NCBI GenBank assembly: GCA_916048095.2
Contig: OU696593.1
Span: 3,282,001 to 3,346,000, forward strand
Source of the DNA: Sacculina carcini
Taxonomy: Eukaryota; Arthropoda; Thecostraca; Sacculinidae
DNA length: 64,000 nt
Direction: 5' to 3'
The notes below the pieces were generated by a model. That model was not told where the DNA came from and ran no database searches. It saw nothing but the letters and a program-made list of their open reading frames with translations. Below are positions 32,571 to 43,418 of this stretch, piece by piece. Position numbers and translations under genes: made by a program. The number at the start of each line of letters is the position of its first letter. The first letter of the stretch is position 1.

Positions 32571-33739
32571 ACGGTTCGTCGCGCTTTCCGATCTTTTCGC
32601 TCTTGAACCATTTCTTGTCCACCCTTGTCAGCACATCAGCCTTATTCTTTTCTGATCTTACCAAAGTCACTGACAGATCCAAATCTAGTTCACACACCAA
32701 ATCTTTCAAAATCGACTTTAACCAACATTTCAGACATGCCAGTGACTTTTATCCTGCGATCCCCTGTGATTGTAGAATTTACCCACTTGCGAACGGTCGC
32801 AGAATCAGTCATCACTTCAATTCTTTTCAAATCCCATTTCAGAGCCAAATTTATTCCCTTAACGAAAGCGTCCAGCTCGGCGATATTTATGTGTTGGCTA
32901 TCATCTGGCTTTCGGAGCCAGGTAGCATCTTCCACCGTGCGACCAGCTATCTCTACTAGAACTCCTACGGCCAATCCACTGGCGTCGCACTACACTCGTC
33001 CTGAGTTCCCAGACGGTACGTTAAATGCTCCCTTCACTGGATCATCTCTCAAAATGCGTGCCAGTATTTCCCTCACCATGTTGACAGCGTCATCTCCAAC
33101 CCTATCACCCCAATTCACTCCCTCACTGACTCTCTTTGTAAAACTGCACGCCATTCTGAGCCAACCACATACAGGATAATGCCCGACAATTCTACCACAC
33201 ACGGAAAATAGCTGACGTTTTGTCATGGAATGGTCAACGTCCTCAAGACTTGGCAAGACATTTCCTCGTCCAAAAGACAGCTCGCTCTTATCATCTCTTT
33301 TCAGCGCCAGTCCCAAAACGCGTCCGCCATCTAACTTCTCAGGTGCCTTTGCCACAAGTCCAAATCGAGCTAGATGCTTAACAACACTCGTAGCTGATAT
33401 GACATCCTCGTTTACAATGACATCGTCAATGTAAAAGTCAGTTGCTGATTGTATTTTCTCGTCCTGCTCCAACACTTTCTTCACGATTTTTGACATGATT
33501 TTGGGGGCACTGCTTAACCCAAAGCCAAGTCTTGTCAAAATATACACTATCCATTTGAAAATTACACGTTGATAACGCAACAGATTTTCATCTACATGAA
33601 TTTGCAGGTAAGCCGATTTCAAGTCAACAATTTTCAAATTTCTAGACATTCTCCTCCACTTTCGTAGGGCTTCACTGCACACTGCCACATCCACTCCAGG
33701 GTTACTCTCAACAGAACAGTTCAATTCCCGAAAATCCAT
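32461..33739 (-). pseudogene. Gypsy-1 reverse transcriptase and RNase H
   Basis: The RT frame (33739-32990) starts at MDFRELN. It contains LKIVDLKSAYLQIHVDE (first catalytic Asp), FKWIVYILTRLGFGLSSAPK and ATDFYIDDVIVNEDV (YIDD catalytic box). An in-frame stop separates it from an RNase H-like segment (32974-32690) with NIAELDAFVKGINLALKWDL and EVMTDSATVRKWVNS. After a frameshift LVRSEKNKADVLTRV closes the domain near 32640. The same unusual RT subfamily (xDxRELN, V/INED after the catalytic box) recurs in Gypsy-2 at 52.9 kb. Confidence 0.85.
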
Positions 33740-33751
33740 GACAAGTCTGAC

Positions 33752-34670
33752 TTAATGTTTATTAGCCTGCAAAACGTCCATCAACGGTACTATGCCCTTC
33801 TTGTCTCGTTGATCGTCACACTTTTTCAACCAACCCAAAGAGATCCAACGTTGAACCTCTTCATCGAACTCCTGCTTCAGTTTGGGGTCATAAGCACTTT
33901 TGTAGCAGTCTACTGCGTTATTCAGTACAGGAGGCCCGTTTTGCCACTTGTACTTCACCACCCATTTTCCCCGTCGAACCTCGCCCCAAATCACTGTCAG
34001 CAATGAATAGGCTCGGTATTGCATCGTGCAAAGACGCTTCCCCACGCTGGGTAACCTCATCGACTAGACAGGCAACACCTTCCGCTTTGTCTGCCCCACT
34101 GTCCGCTTCAACACTTCTCCCTCCAAACACCACGCCTCTAGCTCCTATATACGCGCCCCCGAGTCTCATAATCACGTCCAAACCAAGAATTACCTTGACA
34201 TCGCCCAACAATCTGTCTGACACAACAACATCCATACGAAAAAACTTACCTCCAACGGATAGATGAATCATCGCTGTACCCGCACACTCGACACTCCGAC
34301 CGTCAACACTGGTCACGCGACAAAACCCACGAACACGACACACAAACTCCCGCAGCACAATTGTTTTAGTGCAGCCCGTGTCGACAACAGCACTCACACG
34401 TCGCCCGTTGACAACGGCTGAGACACAAGGTAGCGCCTCTACAGCTCGTTGTGAGTCGGGAGAGCTGCCGGCGCACCAGTTCTCCCCTCGTCGTTTCCCG
34501 AAGAGCCACCGACTGCAGCGTGAGAGACGTCCGACGATCGCTGACAAAACCGCATCAAATGAGGCCCCCCACATCGGAAACATTCGATCCTGCGCCGACT
34601 CCCGTTTGATGACACGTTTGAACCGCGAACGACACGACCACAATCCTTCGCCAGGTGTGGGCCGCCGCAA
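33752..34670 (-). pseudogene. Gypsy-1 aspartic protease and linker
   Basis: The frame 34670-33918 encodes VSAVVNGRRVSAVVDTGCTK, a DTG active site of a retropepsin, then VKVILGLDVIMRLGGAYIG, the conserved ILGxD flap-distal motif. The adjacent frame (34060-33752) carries the linker to RT (FDEEVQRWISLGWLKKCDDQ, GIVPLMDVLQANKH). Overlapping frames near 34000 show one frameshift. Confidence 0.82.
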
Positions 34671-35077
34671 TTAAAACATCCGCTGAACGGCTTCTTCTCC
34701 TCGACTCGCACGCTCCTCGAGACCATCGCCGCTCCTCCTACTCATCGCCGCTTCGCTAGCTTTCTGAGAGTGGACATATATACGTCTGCACACTCTCCGC
34801 TCCACTTGCAACAGGCGAATCTCTCGTAGGCCGAAAATCTGTTAATGGAGAATGACTCAAGGAGCTTCTGTTTTATCTTGTCGTACACATTCTTCTTCTC
34901 TTCGCTCATCTCATTAAATACATCATATGCCTTTCCGTCGAGAAAAAGCGGCAACACATACGCCAGGTCGCTGATCTTCTGTAGTTTGGCGACTTTCTCG
35001 AACTTATCAATCCACTGTACCACGTCTTGTCCTCCATCGAACTGTCGCATGACATCATTTAGCTTCAGGTTCGCCAT
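34439..35077 (-). pseudogene. Gypsy-1 gag with two CCHC zinc knuckles
   Basis: ATG at 35077 starts MANLKLNDVMRQFDGGQD. A capsid-like helical region follows (DVVQWIDKFEKVAKLQKISD, LPLFLDGKAYDVFNEM) up to a stop at 34742. In a shifted frame (34726-34439) come two knuckles, CFNCGGPHLAKDC and CFRCGGPHLMRFC. Start choice: it is the first ATG after the primer site and gives the shortest leader. Confidence 0.82.
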
Positions 35078-35091
35078 GACGATAATGGGGA

Positions 35092-35103
35092 GCCGAAATA
35101 GCT
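35092..35103 (-). promoter_or_regulatory. Gypsy-1 primer-binding site, identical to that of the TRIM-like elements
   Basis: On the plus strand this is GCCGAAATAGCT, the same 12 bases as tRNA-Phe nucleotides 1-12. Read in element orientation it is AGCTATTTCGGC, joined to the LTR end CTTCA. Beyond these 12 bases Gypsy-1 and the TRIM-like copies diverge. Confidence 0.72.
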
Positions 35104-35418
35104 TGAAGTATGTATTGTATAACGATGCAGTGGTGATATGATGAAAATAACACACACCCAAGGGAAGAACAACAACGCTAATTCCGTCTCAGAGAACAAC
35201 ACGCAAACACGCAAATACAACACAGACACAGCGCGCAAATACTGTCGACTCCTGCACCGCACTGCCGCTCGTCTCAGCTCGTACCCGTCTCATCTCGCCT
35301 GCAAGATGACACCGCTGCAGCACTTGCACCACTTCGCACAGACACGCATACACATACAGACCGCTTCGCAGACACATAATCGCAACACACACACACTCAT
35401 CACATATACAACACCACA
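35104..35418 (-). repeat. 5' LTR of Gypsy-1
   Basis: 315 bp. It is joined to the primer site at 35103 and bounded at 35418 by the TTTGC target sequence of LINE A ORF1. Confidence 0.92.
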
Positions 35419-35829
35419 GCAAACATACGAAGAAGCTCCTCAGGTTTCTCATTGTCATTTTCCTCCAATCCTGAAATAATGAGGTTGCTCCTCCTGCTGT
35501 GCTGCTCCAGATCGTTTATTGTGTTTTGTGCAGCGGCAAGTTCTTCTCTGGGACCAGCAATTTCCTGATCCTGCAGCTTCACAGCCTCACTCATAGCAAC
35601 ACGCACTGCAGGCTCCACGATAGTCTCGTAATATTTGTAGAACATCTGAGTTTTTCGGACATTTCATCACAGCCTCAATCAAGTCCGCTGATGTGTTAAA
35701 CATTGCCAGAACCGGTTAGTCGCACGTCACAAGCGAATGGATACGACTTGAAAAACATAAGACTGAAACAAATTCAAATTCAGCTTCACTTCCTAACGGA
35801 AAACTTAATTTATATATTATGCGAGCGAC

Positions 35830-36310
35830 CTAAACACGTCCGCACGCTTTGAAAATCAATTCAAACTGACGGAAGTTGATGGACAACAGACTCACCGACC
35901 AACATGCCTTCTTCAAATCTTGAGTTTTTCCTTCGTACAGGCTGAAATTTATAAGGAGTCCATCACAGGAACAGAGACACCAGGATTGGTACCCAAATAG
36001 GATGAACTTTCTCCTGATGAACTGCTTCATGCTGTGCTGTCCATAGTATGGCTCCATGGCTTCGTCAATCGCCCATGCTATTGGTAGGGGTTGAGCCACA
36101 TGAAGGAACAGCTTGTTGAAATGTTCAAGAAGATTTCTTACCTTATAAATTTGGTCGTTGACGGGTTTGTCGCGTTGCCAACAAAATGTAGGCTATTCAC
36201 GATTTCCTCGAAACGATTCATTGCCATTCCACATTGCGTCGCCGCTATATTTCTAGTGTCGTCTTGTGTCACTCTAGTGTCGCTCACTCCATTCACCACT
36301 TTGTAACTAC
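35830..36310 (-). pseudogene. piggyBac-like transposase fragment
   Basis: The minus strand encodes AWAIDEAMEPYYGQHSMKQF and FILFGYQSWCLCSCDGLLIN, matching the SIDExMIPYYGRHSxKQFIR and GYKxWCLCxxxGY blocks around the first catalytic Asp of piggyBac transposases. Upstream (about 36225-36130), FEEIVNSLHFVGNATNPST corresponds to the preceding helical domain. Later domains are missing. It abuts the 5' side of LINE A, and no TTAA ends were identified. Confidence 0.75.
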
Positions 36311-36680
36311 CACGGCTACGGATACTACGACTTACTACTTACTACGGCTAAGGATAGTCACCACAACTGGACTACGTTGATACTTGCAGATAATGTTCAC
36401 TCCAACTGATACTGTCTGTTGATATTTCACTGTATTGTTGATATTGTCCGCTGCTACTGCTTATTGCTAGTAATATTGATTGCTGCTACTGATACTGTCC
36501 GCTGATATGCCGCTACATTAATGTTGCTGAGTTAATGTTGCATTACGATGTGTGTACATATGTATCATGTCCGGCAAATAGATATGCTCGATGGACATTT
36601 CTTTGCCATGTTAGTTCTCAAGATTGTATATTGCTTCGTGTTTTATTGTTTATTGTTGACAAATATATTCTACACAAACA

Positions 36681-36726
<46 letters not shown>

Positions 36727-37170
36727 TGTGTACACATGGACGCTCACACACGGATGCGCACACAAAATGCATAATTCAGAATGCATTACAATTCAAGTGT
36801 CAAATATCCCAGAAACTGGTATATTGAACGAACAGAACATAACAGAACGATTGAATTGAGCTCAGTTGTGTTTGTGCTCAGTTCTCGTACACGTATATTT
36901 TCTTCCAGACACTCGATATTATAATTGATCGCTCATTCGCATTTGACAATCTTTTTTCAGTTGACTTATTTCTCGTTGTCTCGATGTTTTTGCGAGTTGC
37001 TGGTCGCTTGTGTCGAGTCTCCTCGGCAATTGAACTATGTTGTGTTGGCGTAACGTTTCGGAGTTCACTATATCCATCATCAGACACTGTTAGACAATTT
37101 AATGCCGAGTTGTAAATTGTGCGGACGGTTTATATGAGCCGGTGGTAGGTGGCACATGAGTGCTACTCAC
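36311..37170. other. interval with (CA)n microsatellite
   Basis: No gene is seen. The part 36320-36540 has diffuse repeats of ACTACG/TGATACT. A (CA)n run lies at about 36681-36725. Confidence 0.4.
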
Positions 37171-37477
37171 ACGTTGGTAAATTGTAAATTGTAAGTTTAT
37201 TGTCACACACAAACAATACAATAATCAGAAAATAAGAACAAATCAAGGTGACAAATGTCCGCCGAGCATGAGCTCCTTAGCGGACATGAAAGTTAGGACA
37301 ATAGCAGACATGAAGGTTTTGGACAATGTGACAATTGAAAAAGACAATACTATGCGAAGTGGGATTATATATCATTCATCCAAAAGTAGAAACACAATTG
37401 TCAGAAGCATACACACACACACACACACACACACAATAAGCACAAAATCGCTCAAGCAAAACTGCGAATTCAATCTC

Positions 37478-40452
37478 CTAAGGAGACTGAGTACACTGTA
37501 AATCCAACAAATATTTCTTTATATACTTTTTGATCAGTGATTTATTTGTAGCTGGAAGAGATTTCAGACGATGAGGAAGACTATTGAACAGATTCGGACC
37601 AAAATAAAAAAGACTATTTTTAAACAATATTGTTCTAAACGCAGGACAGGTAATGTCCATGTTATTTCTGCGTGTATGTGAGACGTTGGCTCTTATTTGG
37701 AACGTGCTGCCTCTATTTAGGTCACGAAAGATTAGTAACAGGGTGAATAGTTTGTGGATGGAAGTGAAATTAAGTAGCTTGAATTCGTTAACCTTTTCTG
37801 TGATTGAATCAAACTTTTTTACGGAGAATATGCAGCGAAAGAACTTGCTTTGGACCAAGGTGACTCGACGTAAAAAGGATGGCCAGGTACAGGCCCAGAT
37901 TGGAACACAATATATCAGATGAGGATAGAAAAGGCCGTAGTATATACTAATCATGGCTTCAACTGTTAAAAGGTGTCTTACCCTATACATAACCCCAATA
38001 ATTTTAGACAATTTGGTACAGGTCGCATCTATATGATGCTTAAAATTTAAATTGTCGTCGATTATTACTCCCAAGAATTTTGTACGTTTCACTGGCAGAA
38101 GAACTCCATCATTAATAGGAATTGGTGGTAAGGAGTAGCTCAACGATCTATTTTGGAACAAAATATAGTTGGACTTGGAAATATTCAACCTTAGCTTGTT
38201 AGCTTGAATCCATGCCACAACCTTCATCAATCCATGCCACAACCTTCATCAATTCAGTATGAACATTTAGGTGCAGGAGATCAATATCTTTATTTTTAAT
38301 TACTAAGGCAGTGTCGTCGGCATAAAGTTGGAAGTGAAATTTGCTACTAGAATTTATAATATCGTTAATATATATGAGAAAAAGTGTCGGGCCCAGCACT
38401 GAGCCTTGAGGAACGCCTTTACGTATTGACATACATGGTGAGTAATTATGATTGCAGAAGACGCTTTGTTTCCTATTACTTAGATAGCTTTTAAAGATAT
38501 TTAGAGTTACTCCCCTTATCCCTATGTTGAACAATTTATTAAACAGAATTTCGTGATCCAAACTGTCGAACGCTTTAGATAAATCCAAAAAAATACCTGC
38601 AACAAAAAGCTTTTCCTCAAGACCGGCATAAATATTGCTTACGAATTTTAAAACTGCAGATTCGGTTGAGCGGCCGCTTCTAAAGCCGTGCTGTTGGCCA
38701 ACTAACAAACTATTTTTTTCAAGAAAATTAATGAGTCTATGGGAAATTACTTTCTCAAATACTTGATTAAAAGCGGGTAGAATGGAAATTGGACGATAAT
38801 TATTTACATCGGTTTTTTTCACCAGATTTATGTAAAGGAATAACTTTGGCTAGCTTCAAATGATCCGGAAAAACTCCTGTTTTGAGAGATAAGTTAATAA
38901 TATGTGTGAGAGGAAATGATATGAAACAGGATGACAGTTTCAGTAACATTGGTGGTATATCGTCATACCCAGGTGAATTAGAGGTAGAGTTAGTTAAAAT
39001 TCGATTCACTTCAGCCAGATTGGTGGGAAATAAGTTCGTAGAGGCATTCAAATATTTTTTGAAGTCAGCATTCGTATCTTTTGTTGTCTGATCCTTCAAG
39101 AAGTGCTCGTTAAGAGAAACTGAAACGTTTTCCGATTCAGGAGACAACTCAATTTTGGGATTATATGTTTTAGTCCTGCCCAGAAGTGAGTTAATAGTAT
39201 TCCATTGACATTTTGGATTTCCTTGGTTTTGACATAAATATGTTTTGTAATAATCGTTTTTTGCCGCCCTTAAAGTCGCAGTTAACTTGTTTCTGAATTT
39301 TGCATATGTTGCTCCGTACGTCAACGGCCATCTCTTGGCAAGCCTCTCAAGTCTATGTTTTTCCCTGATACTTTCTTTCAAAGTCGGCGTTATATATGAG
39401 CTGAAATTATTCTTCTTTTTAGGCTTTACTTTTTTCAGGAAAATGAGTTTGAAAAAGTGTGTGAAATTGGTTGTAAAACAGAGTATAGGCCTCTGTCGCA
39501 TCTTCAGTCATAAGTATCGGAGCCCAGTCAACTCCAGCAAGATCAGCAAGAAATTTATCCGTAGAAATTTTGGAGAATATTCTTTTATGAATGTATTGTG
39601 GCTTATTTCTAATAAAGGATAGTCTAAACAAGGATACAATCGGGAAGTGATCGGAAATGTCAGTTTCAATAATATAGTTGTTGGTATTATTTTCAAGTTG
39701 GGAGGACCAAATATGATCAATTAACGTTGCAGTCGTGTGGGTCACTCTAGTTGGTCGTGTGATATGAGGAAAGAGAGAAAAAGAGAACATTAAATTGGTA
39801 TAATCGATAATATTATTGTCGTTGGATGACAACAAATTTATATTGAAATCCCCAAATACAAAAATCCCTCCGTAGTTCTTTTCTTGTAGAGATGAGAGAA
39901 TATCACTCATTGTATTAATAAAATTATCGAGTTTTCCACTTGGAGGTCTATAAACACATAAAAAACATAGACTGTAAAGTTGATACATGCTTGCACGGCT
40001 AGAGTTTCAATATGCAACTGGGAGACATTTAGATGTTTTTGTTCAATGACATCGTAATCATTTGAAAAGTATAGCGCCACACCTCCCCCATGAACGTTTC
40101 TACAATTTGTGAAAAAATGATACCCCGGCATATCATACAAGGAAGTAAGGTGTGAATCAAGACGGATTTCAGTGAGACCAATTACATCGAAGGTGTTCGA
40201 AGAAGGGCATAAAATATAATCTTGAAGGTTTTGAAATTTTTTAGGAATTGACCTAATATTGAGGTGAAAAATCGAAAACGAGTTATTGGTGCCAACGGAT
40301 TTGATGGTGTCATCAGGCATTACATAATTGCATTCCGGAATTGAAAATCTGTTTACATATAGTTCATCGGCGCATGGGCCATCATATTTGTCTTTACTGT
40401 GGAGAGAATTGTAACACAGATCAGTGTAACCCATATCCCTGTTGGACATCAT
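37478..40452 (-). pseudogene. LINE D ORF2: endonuclease and reverse transcriptase
   Basis: The endonuclease (40452-39419, one frameshift near 39950) includes SFSIFHLNIRSIPKKFQNLQ, DVIGLTEIRLD, GGGVALYFSND, FVFGDFNINLL and IETDISDHFPIVSLF. The linker frame 39501-38800 ends at LAKVIPLHKSGEK. RT (38822-38199) has NNYRPISILPAFNQVFEKVI, VAGIFLDLSKAFDSLDHEIL (catalytic Asp), GVPQGSVLGPTLFLIYINDI and FQLYADDTALVI (YADD). The frame is broken at 38228 by a 22-bp tandem duplication, after which a 250-codon frame completes the C-terminus (FLGVIIDDNLNFKHHIDATC, FGPNLFNSLPHRLKSLPA). All catalytic residues remain. Confidence 0.88.
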
Positions 40453-40529
40453 TATAAAGAGAAAAATAAATGCACTGGAGATACAGAGACATCGTTCAAG
40501 GCAACATACACCTGACTGATGTAGACGTC

Positions 40530-41454
40530 TCAGTTTTTCTTTGGTGCCCTTCGCACTCTGGTTGGCGCCCGGGTAGTGGCGGACACGGCCGCGCCAGTCG
40601 CCGGAGATGCCGCCCCAGCCTCGTCGGCTGCGTCAGAAGTAGCTGCAGTCATATTGTATGGCGTCACCAATCCAGACGAGACGTCATCAGCACCAGTCAG
40701 AGGACCAGCCACAGAGGCAGAAGTATCCGGCACCGTGCGCCACCGTGCACCACCGTCGCTTCCATGCGGCCTTTCTCTTATAATAAGCCTGGTCCGGCGA
40801 AAATAAGCAATTTTGCCTTCGGCTCTTGCCTGATACATTTGTGGCAGTTGGTTTTTTACCTTGGCTTGGGATCCATGGCAGAGGTCCTCGTTGATATACA
40901 TCCTGGTACCTTTTAACTTCCCGGCATTTCTGCGCACCAACTCTCTGTCGCCATACTTGGCAAAATGAGCAATGACTGTACGAGGCTCATTGTTTTTTTT
41001 TCTGTCCCACACGATTGGCTTGCTCAATTTGAATTTCGGGTAATTCAAGCTTAGTCTCGAGAAATTCTTTTACTTTCTTGGTAGTTTGCTCCCATGTTTC
41101 ACCACTTGCTGGTTCTTGCAAGCCACTAATCCGGAGATTGTTTTTGCGGCTCAGGTCGTCCATGTAATCTTGTTTTACTTCCAGTTTTCCAAAGTCTTCA
41201 TTGAGCGTTTCAATTCGATCTTGATATTCTTGTCTTGATTTTTGTTCGTTTTTTCTTGCGCTTTGGAGAATCTGATTTTCTTTCTTCAGATCATCGATCG
41301 TACATTGACTGAACTCCAAGCTCTTTTGGAGTTCGCTGACCTTGTCTTCAAGTCTTTCCATTTTTCTGTACATTTGATCCATCATCATTTCAGTCATATT
41401 CCTGTATGCGTCCTGATGAGTTTTTAGAAGAGCGTTGATCGTTTCCTGGTTCAT
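40530..41454 (-). pseudogene. LINE D ORF1: coiled-coil RNA-binding protein
   Basis: ATG at 41454 starts MNQETINALLKTHQDAYRNM. A long coiled coil follows (MERLEDKVSELQKSLEF, DLKKENQILQSARKNEQ), then KNNLRISGLQEPASGETWEQ and LPEIQIEQANRVGQKKK, the RRM-like core of LINE ORF1 proteins. A frameshift in a T-run/A-run near 41000 leads to the second frame (41048-40530). This carries ARTVIAHFAKYGDRELVRR-like and NEDLCHGSQAKVKNQLPQMY motifs and a basic tail (TRAPTRVRRAPKKN). Confidence 0.8.
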
Positions 41455-41689
41455 GCCGAGTCAGCTGATAAAGGTCCAACTTGAGTTTAAGCACAAGGTC
41501 AAAGAGCACCAACAACACACGTCCACACTGTCCAAACACCAACACACGAACGGTGCTAACTGCTGACGGCGTCGTCACCCAAGTGCTGTATCAGAGATGC
41601 ACTCAGTCTGCTCAGATAGTGGTGTCTCTCCGAGTCATTGAAATGCCATTTTTCAATTTACACGTTCATGACCGGTCGCAAGTTGGTGA

Positions 41690-42480
41690 TTTATATTACT
41701 TCGAGGAGTCTCAGGTGCCTCATATCTCGCTCTGGGTCGATAATTTCTGTGCTGTGCACAATCTCCTCCCTGGTGATTTTTCGCATGTGCACCGAAATGT
41801 TATGCCTGTGAATTGCACCATTGCTGATATGACACGTCAGTCGTCGTGACAGCGATGTTGTCATACCGATGCATGAATGAGGCATACACTCATTCGGTCA
41901 GGTGTAGCGATATACTTGGTGCTGCTGCAGCTTGCTGGGCTTCTCTGCCATGTGCTTGTTTTTACAAGAACGCTCGCTGTTTTTCCCGACTGATAATAAA
42001 TGACCAATGTGAAGTTTTCGTGTCGCTGGTATCTTTAACGTTCTCGACGATTTCTCGCATGCCTCTTTCGTCCACTCGATGTGCCAGCTCATGATGTTTT
42101 TGTCATATATGTGAATCGTTTGTTTGTTTCCGTTGTCGGGCGCGCGACGATTGAAATATTTGTTGATGGGTTCTTGTATAAAATTGGACACGCCATCGTT
42201 TAAATAGCCGTTGTGTCCGCGGTGTATTGACTCCCAGTCTGAGCAGTGGGTGATTGCACGACGAACGTAGGCGCTGATGGTAGTTTTTACATGTTTCGGT
42301 CACTCGCTTGAATCATTCAGACAGTCCTTCACTCGTCGGCTTCGTGAACACTCGTTTTCACTTTGCTTCCTTCCAGCTGTATGAGATCGTCTAGAAATTG
42401 CGGGCATCCATTCTGCTTCAGTTCGTGCTCACTGGTGTAGGTCAGCCCAGTGATTAACCCTACGCATGTGAAGAGGGGTT
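41690..42480 (-). pseudogene. Penelope-like element fragment: RT C-terminus and GIY-YIG endonuclease
   Basis: Successive minus-strand frames follow the order of Penelope proteins. Near 42400 is FLDDLIQLEGSKVKTSVHEA. Near 42290 is PKHVKTTISAYVRRAITHCS followed by DWESIHRG. Near 42160 is a segment with PINKYFNRRAPD. A linker (MREIVENVKDTSDTKTSHW) leads to CIGMTTTSLSRRLTCH-like and ITREEIVHSTEIIDPERDMR at 41885-41691, which match the GIY-YIG nuclease of Penelope. The RT catalytic part is missing and frames shift several times. It abuts the 5' side of LINE D. Confidence 0.72.
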
Positions 42481-43119
42481 ATGTTTGTTTCGTTATCGAG
42501 TCTGATGATGGAGGAAGATCGGAGAACACCAGCTGTAATTTTAAGGTAGGAGTTCTGAACTGAGTCAAGGTGGAGCAGTTATTACTAGAGAGCAATAGTG
42601 GAAGCAGATGAACAATATTTCAATATATGACGAATGCGGGTGCAATATAGATGGTTTAGGATTTTGCTAGTGATTTTGCTTGGTTTGATTTTGCTTGTGT
42701 CGTACGAGGGATATGATTGAGGATGATTGCTACACTTGAGGAAGCTGATTCGTTTTAGAGCCAGAATTTTGGTTTATTGGATATGGTGCCGAAAAGAGAG
42801 TTGATGGTGGTAATCTTTTGCAACAAACATGGTCATTTTGTTTCATTTCATTGGCGCTCCAGATAATAGGAGGAAGGATATAGATTCAGGTAGCTTGGAT
42901 GAATTTTTCGTAAAAGCCGTAGTTTTGGTGGGAGATATTTGTAGAAAAAAATGGGAGTGTTTTTGAATGATGGGATTAACAGCTGTCTGTAGTCGAGTAA
43001 TGACGGATGAAAGATTTGTAAGAAATAAACATACTGCATGATTCCTCTGGTGAGATTCCTGGTGATCTGAACGAGGTGAGGAAGGATAGCTGAGGTGGAA
43101 CGATATTGAAGGAGATGGA
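42481..43119. other. unassigned interval
   Basis: I see no gene or repeat end. Base composition is G/T-biased on the plus strand. Confidence 0.35.
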
Positions 43120-43418
43120 CATCGTAGCCGAGTGGCTAAGACGCACGCTCTGTGTACGAGAGGTCCAGGGTTCGATTCCCTGGCGAGGTGAAACGGTTGG
43201 GTTCGTTTCTTAAAGTGAAAGCCCAGTTACCGCAGGGCGGGCTCCGTGTGCGGGCAGCCGTGCAGTTTCTGTGCTGGCCGTGACTGAGATAATCCGTGTG
43301 GCGGCCGGATATACAGTGTGCCAGCCGCGGCCGCGAGGTTTTGTCCATGCAAACTTCACGCGAACATTAGCCTTTCCACTGCTGTGTTAAAATGCGTAAT
43401 AATAATTAATTAATTAAG
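43120..43418 (+). mobile_element. tRNA-derived SINE
   Basis: The head resembles a tRNA: A box TAGCCGAGTGG (43125-43135) and B box GGTTCGATTCC (43169-43179) at the right spacing for an internal RNA polymerase III promoter. A GC-rich tRNA-unrelated body follows (about 43190-43340), then a 3' tail of TAATAATAATTAATTAATTA type. A functional tRNA is unlikely, because the acceptor ends do not pair and the transcript continues into the body. Confidence 0.75.

Larger units (their letters stand above)
31119..35418 (-). mobile_element. Gypsy-1, Ty3/gypsy-type LTR retrotransposon, both LTRs and gag-pol
   Basis: The 4.3 kb element is read on the minus strand. The 5' LTR is 35104-35418 and the 3' LTR 31119-31475. 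LTRs begin TGTGGTGT and end CTTCA. A 12-base primer site (35092-35103) directly follows the 5' LTR, and gag starts 15 bases later (35077). The order is gag, CCHC knuckles, aspartic protease, RT, RNase H, integrase, then 3' LTR. A 5-bp target duplication with one change (TTTGC/GTTGC) flanks it within LINE A ORF1. Several frameshifts break the polyprotein. The LTRs differ by indels, mainly near 31375-31440. No envelope gene is present. Confidence 0.9.
30936..35703 (-). pseudogene. LINE A ORF1, split by Gypsy-1
   Basis: A minus-strand ATG near 35703 starts MFNTSADLIEAVMK. After a frameshift comes a helical region (AVKLQDQEIAGPREELAAAQ) and RRSNLIISGLEENDNEKPEE at about 35460, the typical fold of LINE ORF1 proteins. 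The chain is cut at 35418 by the gypsy 5' LTR. It resumes at 31118 with KIEVNVRSEDIECVHRIGK and RPRPLLVRFERHKKVVFLDE, the usual downstream motif. The site reads TTTGC on one side and GTTGC on the other, a 5-bp duplication with one mutation. Confidence 0.8.
37175..41640 (-). mobile_element. LINE D, nearly full-length non-LTR retrotransposon
   Basis: On the minus strand ORF1 is at 41454-40530 and ORF2 at 40452-37478, followed by a 3' tail of (T)TACAATT units near 37200-37175. Only a few lesions break the frames, one of them a clean 22-bp tandem duplication at 38207-38250. It is the best-preserved LINE here and looks young. The 5' boundary was not fixed. Confidence 0.82.

Noticed and set aside
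24223-35418. Self-priming (Tf1-type) instead of tRNA priming for the shared 12-base site
   Set aside because: Self-priming needs a complement of the site at the transcript 5' end within the LTR. I looked for GCCGAAAT in the Gypsy-1 and TRIM-like LTRs and did not see it.
31119-35418. Endogenous retrovirus with envelope
   Set aside because: The integrase frame stops 19 bp before the 3' LTR, leaving no room for an env gene.
43121-43195. Functional tRNA gene
   Set aside because: A and B boxes are present, but the acceptor stem does not pair and the sequence continues as a SINE body with a tail.
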